From positions 1 through 10,823 of the forward strand of contig JAFOTA010000152.1 in NCBI GenBank assembly GCA_017421145.1: a stretch of DNA of 10,823 nucleotides, written 5' to 3'. The notes beneath the pieces were generated by a model. The model searched no databases, was not told where the DNA came from, and saw nothing but the letters and a program-made list of their open reading frames with translations. This DNA comes from Treponema sp. (GTDB lineage: Bacteria > Spirochaetota > Spirochaetia > Treponematales > Treponemataceae). Of the stretch, positions 7,121 to 10,823 are shown one piece after another (positions within the stretch are counted from its first letter, which is position 1; the number at the start of each line of letters is the position of its first letter). Position numbers and translations under genes: made by a program.

Positions 7121-7147
7121 GACTGCTTTTTTTCCGGCGGTCTTTTT
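7121..7147 (+). terminator. Weak hairpin plus T-run in the leader of the activase-like gene
   Basis: GACTGC (7121-7126) pairs with GCGGTC (7137-7142), six pairs including one G-U, and five T (7143-7147) follow immediately. This ends three bases before the AGGGG ribosome binding site. It may be a back-up terminator, a leader attenuator, or chance, since the ten-base loop is itself T-rich. Confidence 0.3.
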
Positions 7148-7161
7148 GTAAGGGGTTTTTT

Positions 7162-10100
7162 ATGAATATCGAGTCAAGTGATTTGTCTTCAATTTCTTCT
7201 GTCAAACCGATGGCCGTACCGGTGCGCATAGGAATCGACGTTGGTTCCACCACCGTGAAGGTCGTTGCCCTCGGTGAAAATGACAAGCTTTTGTACGGTG
7301 CGTATGAAAGGCACAGGGCGGATATAAGAAATACGATCATAAGCGTCGTTTCAAAATGCTTCGATGCACTTGAATCAGAACTTCCGGCAGGAAAAGACCA
7401 GACGATAAGCGTAAAAGTCACAGGCTCAGGCGGATTTTCAGTCTCACAGTGGCTCGGGATTCCTTTTATTCAGGAAGTGGTCGCAGCTACTACAGCAGTC
7501 CGCCGTCTTATACCGGAAACCGACGTCGTGATTGAGCTTGGCGGTGAAGATGCCAAAATCACATATTTCAAGGGCGGAGTTGAACAGCGCATGAACGGTA
7601 CTTGTGCCGGAGGTACGGGTGCATTCATCGACCAGATGGCCGCCCTGCTCGAAACAGATGCCATAGGACTCAACGAGCTTGCAAAAGGTGCCGGAACCAT
7701 TTATCCGATTGCCGCCCGGTGCGGAGTTTTTGCAAAGACTGACGTGCAGCCTCTTATAAATGAAGGAGCGCGCCGTGAAGACATTGCGGCTTCTATTTTC
7801 CAGGCCGTAGTTTCACAGACGATTTCGGGGCTTGCTTGCGGTAAGCCTATACGCGGTCATGTGGCTTTCTTGGGTGGTCCGCTTCACTTTTTGGATCAGC
7901 TCAGGGAGCGTTTCGTCGTTACCCTCAAGCTTTCAGAAGAGGAGACCATCGTTCCTGAAAACAGCCAGCTTTTCGTTGCAACCGGAGCCGCTTATTCTGC
8001 CGAACGTACCATAAAGGGAATCAGCAGGAATCAGAAAGCTTTTTCAACCATTTCGGAATTCCGCGAGAACCTCAAGAATCTTGTGGGGGCCGAAATGCAG
8101 GAAGTCCAGCGTCTTGAACCGCTTTTCAAAAATCAGGAAGAGCTGGATGAATTCCTTAAGCGCCATGCACAGGAAAAAGCGCTTTCAGGAGACCTTTCAA
8201 AAGCAAAGGGACCTGTTTTCCTTGGACTTGATGCAGGTTCCACGACGACCAAGGCGGTGCTCACTGATACAAACGGCGCAATCCTCTGGCGTTTTTATGA
8301 CGTGAATGCAGGAAATCCCGTTGATCTTGCCGTCCGCGTGCTGAAACAGCTTTATTCCATACTTCCGAAAGACTGCTATATTGCCCGTTCGGTTTCAACA
8401 GGATACGGAGAAGCTCTTTTCCAGGCAGCCCTCGGGGTTGATGCAGGTGAAGTTGAGACGATCACGCATTACCGTGCCGCTGATTTTTTTGTTCCGGGAG
8501 TGGAATTCCTTTTGGACATAGGCGGTCAGGACATGAAGTGCCTCCGCATGAAAGACGGTGCCATCACTTCCATTCAGCTTAACGAAGCATGTTCTTCGGG
8601 ATGCGGAAGCTTCCTTGACAATTTTGCCCGTACAATGGGAATGAACGTACAGGAATTTTCAAAAATTGCGCTTCAGGCTCCGAAACCGGTAGATTTGGGA
8701 ACCCGTTGCACTGTTTTTATGAACAGCCGAGTAAAACAGGCTCAGAAAGAGGGTGCGACCGTTGCGGATATTTCGGCCGGACTTTCATATTCGGTAATCA
8801 AAAACGCGCTTTTCAAAGTAATAAAGCTCAGAAACGCTGAAGAAATCGGTAAGAAAGTCGTGGTGCAGGGAGGAACGTTCAACAATGATGCCGTACTCCG
8901 TGCATTTGAGAAAATCTCCGGGGTGAACGTTTTCCGTCCTGATGTCGCAGGTCTCATGGGTGCATACGGATCTGCCCTTATTGCACAGGATCAGTGGGAA
9001 GACCTCCGCCGACCGAAGCCGGATGATCCTGACCAGACCCCGAAAGACATAAGGTCTTCAATTGCAAGCCTTGATCAGCTTGAAACCTTCAAGGTTGACC
9101 TTGAGCTGCGCCGCTGCGGAAAATGCTCGAACAACTGCCTCCTTACGATCAACACGTTTACGACCGACCGCTCAATAAAAAAATTCGTGACCGGAAACAG
9201 GTGCGAAAGGGGAGCGGAACTTGGCAAGGACGATGTAATAGTCGATGCAAGCAACAAGGAAGCTTCACAGCTTGATGACCAGGTTGACACAAAGCATCTT
9301 GCAAATCTTTTTGACTGGAAATACAAGAGGCTTTTCCAATACAAACCTCTTCCGCCGGAAAAAGCGACCATGGGAGACGTCGGAATTCCCCGTGTCCTCA
9401 ATATATATGAAAACTATCCGCTCTGGTTTACTTTCTTCACCGAGCTTGGTTTCCGCGTAAGGCTTTCACCCAGATCAAGCAGGGGCATCTATGAAAAGGG
9501 ACTTGAAACCATTCCTTCTGAATCAGTATGCTATCCGGGAAAAATCAGCCACGGTCATCTTGAGAGCCTTTTGAGCAGCGGATGCAAATTCATCTTCTAT
9601 CCATGTGCGCCTTATGAAAAGCAGGAAGACGCAGGTGCCGGAAACCATTACAACTGTCCGATCGTCACAAGCTATTCGGAAGTGCTCAGGAACAACATAG
9701 ACCAGATAAGGCAGAACGAATCAATCCTCTATCTGAATCCTTTCCTTCCTATTTATGATAAGGACAGGCTTTCCGAGAGGCTTTATGAAGTCCTTTCACC
9801 TCATTTCAGGACGCTTACCGCACAGAGGGTCAAAAAAGCGGTCGACGCTGCATGGGCTGAGCAGGAAAAATTCAAGAAGGACGTTGAGGCTGCCGGAGAA
9901 GAAGCGATCGAAGACATGATCCGCCATGGTGCCAACGGTATTGTTCTTGCGGGCCGTCCTTACCACCTTGACCCGGAAATCAACCACGGAATTCCAGAGA
10001 TGATCCACGGGCTTGGTCTTGCAGTGTTCACGGAAGATTCAGTCGCACACCTCGGCCAGATTGAGCGTCCTTTGCGCGTAATGGACCAGTGGGTCTATCA

Positions 10101-10823
10101 CAACAGGCTTTACAGGGCAGCCGCCTTTGCTTCCCAGATGCCGGATCTGGAACTTGTGCAGCTCACTTCGTTCGGATGCGGTCTTGATGCCGTTACCGCA
10201 GATCAGGTTGACGAAATCATGAAGGCCAAGAGCCGCATGTACACCCTCATAAAAATCGATGAAGGAAGCAATCTTGGTGCAGTAAGGATAAGGATCCGCT
10301 CGCTCATTGCAGCAGTCAAGGCAAGGCAGAGAAGCGGAAAAAAGCTCCCGGTGAAAAGCGCCGCTTACCATAGGCGTATATTCACCAAGGAAATGAAAAA
10401 TAAGCACACTATCCTTTGTCCTCAGATGAGCCCGATCCATTTCCGTCTGTTCCAGCACACTTTCACTTACAGCGGATTCAATCTCGTTATTCTTGATGCC
10501 GTGGATCCGAAAGCGGTTGAAGTCGGCCTCAAATATGTGAACAACGATGCGTGCTATCCTTCAATACTCGTTACAGGACAGATGATTGCCGCACTCCAAA
10601 GCGGAAAATACGACATAAACAATACCAGCATACTTATGTCCCAGACCGGAGGCGGATGCCGTGCAACGAACTATGCGGCGTTCATAAGGCGTGCGCTTAA
10701 GGATGCCGGTTTTGAAAACGTTCCGGTAATCACACTGAGCGTCCAGGGGCTTGAGGAAAATCCTGGGTTCAAGGTTCCTTTGGTTGCAATCCACCGTGCT
10801 CTCAGGGCTGCCGTGGTCGGTGA
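7162..10823 (+). CDS. Giant acyl-CoA dehydratase activase-like protein: two BadF/BcrA/HgdC ATPase domains plus DUF2229 and a dehydratase-like region (3' end outside window)
   Basis: The frame opens at ATG 7162, with AAGGGG at 7150-7155 six bases upstream, and stays open for 1220 codons to the edge. The final TGA bases are out of frame. Such proteins usually have about 1400 residues, so the end is missing. Domain 1 (about 20-320) has the ATP motifs GIDVGSTTVK (24-33) and ELGGEDAK, with cluster Cys C148 (NGTCAGGTG) and C187 (ARCGVF). Domain 2 (about 352-610) repeats them: GLDAGSTTTK, DIGGQDMK, C477 (EACSSGCG) and C516 (TRCTVF). Both pairs are 39 residues apart, as I recall for C127/C166 of HgdC. 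A Cys cluster C652, C655, C659, C681 (RRCGKCSNNC ... GNRCERG) comes next. DUF2229 (about 738-900) has C790 (CYPGK), C815 (PCAPYE) and C832 (NCPIV). The last part resembles a 2-hydroxyacyl-CoA dehydratase subunit with GRPYHLDPEINHGIPE, C1006, C1086, C1131 and C1166. Relatives use ATP hydrolysis to drive a low-potential electron into a [4Fe-4S] partner. This long form's substrate is unknown. It is cytoplasmic and predicted to need anaerobic conditions. Confidence 0.94.
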   Translation, partial: MNIESSDLSSISSVKPMAVPVRIGIDVGSTTVKVVALGENDKLLYGAYERHRADIRNTIISVVSKCFDALESELPAGKDQTISVKVTGSGGFSVSQWLGIPFIQEVVAATTAVRRLIPETDVVIELGGEDAKITYFKGGVEQRMNGTCAGGTGAFIDQMAALLETDAIGLNELAKGAGTIYPIAARCGVFAKTDVQPLINEGARREDIAASIFQAVVSQTISGLACGKPIRGHVAFLGGPLHFLDQLRERFVVTLKLSEEETIVPENSQLFVATGAAYSAERTIKGISRNQKAFSTISEFRENLKNLVGAEMQEVQRLEPLFKNQEELDEFLKRHAQEKALSGDLSKAKGPVFLGLDAGSTTTKAVLTDTNGAILWRFYDVNAGNPVDLAVRVLKQLYSILPKDCYIARSVSTGYGEALFQAALGVDAGEVETITHYRAADFFVPGVEFLLDIGGQDMKCLRMKDGAITSIQLNEACSSGCGSFLDNFARTMGMNVQEFSKIALQAPKPVDLGTRCTVFMNSRVKQAQKEGATVADISAGLSYSVIKNALFKVIKLRNAEEIGKKVVVQGGTFNNDAVLRAFEKISGVNVFRPDVAGLMGAYGSALIAQDQWEDLRRPKPDDPDQTPKDIRSSIASLDQLETFKVDLELRRCGKCSNNCLLTINTFTTDRSIKKFVTGNRCERGAELGKDDVIVDASNKEASQLDDQVDTKHLANLFDWKYKRLFQYKPLPPEKATMGDVGIPRVLNIYENYPLWFTFFTELGFRVRLSPRSSRGIYEKGLETIPSESVCYPGKISHGHLESLLSSGCKFIFYPCAPYEKQEDAGAGNHYNCPIVTSYSEVLRNNIDQIRQNESILYLNPFLPIYDKDRLSERLYEVLSPHFRTLTAQRVKKAVDAAWAEQEKFKKDVEAAGEEAIEDMIRHGANGIVLAGRPYHLDPEINHGIPEMIHGLGLAVFTEDSVAHLGQIERPLRVMDQWVYHNRLYRAAAFASQMPDLELVQLTSFGCGLDAVTADQVDEIMKAKSRMYTLIKIDEGSNLGAVRIRIRSLIAAVKARQRSGKKLPVKSAAYHRRIFTKEMKNKHTILCPQMSPIHFRLFQHTFTYSGFNLVILDAVDPKAVEVGLKYVNNDACYPSILVTGQMIAALQSGKYDINNTSILMSQTGGGCRATNYAAFIRRALKDAGFENVPVITLSVQGLEENPGFKVPLVAIHRALRAAVVG

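Noticed and set aside
8081..8305. Small open frames inside the activase-like gene (for example 7832-8014, 8081-8305, 9245-9460 on +, and several on -)
   Set aside because: They lie entirely within one uninterrupted frame showing consecutive conserved domain motifs, so they are out-of-frame noise rather than separate genes or signs of a frameshift.
10821..10823. TGA at the very end of the window as a stop for the activase-like gene
   Set aside because: It is out of frame: the last complete codon is GGT (10819-10821) and GA begins the next codon. The gene continues beyond the window.
1..10823. Mobile elements, CRISPR arrays, tRNA or rRNA genes, phage or defence genes
   Set aside because: I looked on both strands for direct or inverted repeat ends, regularly spaced repeats, transposase motifs and tRNA-like folds in the short gaps, and saw none. 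Almost all the DNA is accounted for by six housekeeping or conserved genes.

Overview
The window looks like ordinary chromosomal sequence from a spirochaete, most likely a gut or rumen-type Treponema. That assignment is an inference from gene content: a class III nucleotide cyclase with a conserved-looking C-terminal tail, MurJ, and a giant two-domain acyl-CoA dehydratase activase-like protein. No rRNA or other marker confirms it. Coding sequence is of medium GC, the intergenic gaps are AT-rich, and start codons are typically preceded by GGAG or AGGGG about six bases upstream. I see no mobile elements, CRISPR arrays, tRNAs or rRNAs.

Layout: (1) 1-145, the 3' end of tpiA (triosephosphate isomerase), + strand. 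(2) A bidirectional hairpin terminator at about 146-197 between convergent genes. (3) A two-gene minus-strand operon, murJ (lipid II flippase, 3050-1359) followed two bases later by an M24 metallopeptidase of the Xaa-Pro aminopeptidase/prolidase type (1356-199). (4) A short AT-rich divergent promoter region, 3051-3152. (5) A plus-strand pair: a membrane-bound class III adenylate/guanylate cyclase (3153-4976), overlapped by 22 bases by a 703-residue single-pass coiled-coil protein of unknown function (4955-7066). An intrinsic terminator built into the last codons of the second gene (7033-7075) ends the unit. (6) A 95-base leader with a possible promoter and a weak hairpin. (7) A very long reading frame from 7162 that is still open at the window edge (at least 1220 codons). 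It has two fused BadF/BcrA/HgdC-type ATPase domains followed by a DUF2229 / 2-hydroxyacyl-CoA dehydratase-like region rich in conserved cysteines.

Working together: murJ belongs to cell-wall synthesis, and the peptidase rides on its transcript. The cyclase and the coiled-coil protein overlap and share a terminator, so they are probably co-produced and may form one membrane signalling unit. The cyclase keeps its metal and transition-state residues, but the usual base-recognition lysine position is serine. The activase-like protein appears able to supply all four ligands of an HgdC-type [4Fe-4S] cluster from one chain and to pass electrons to its own C-terminal cysteine-rich half. Its substrate is unknown. 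The most interesting items are the cyclase/coiled-coil pair and the cysteine layout of the long activase fusion.
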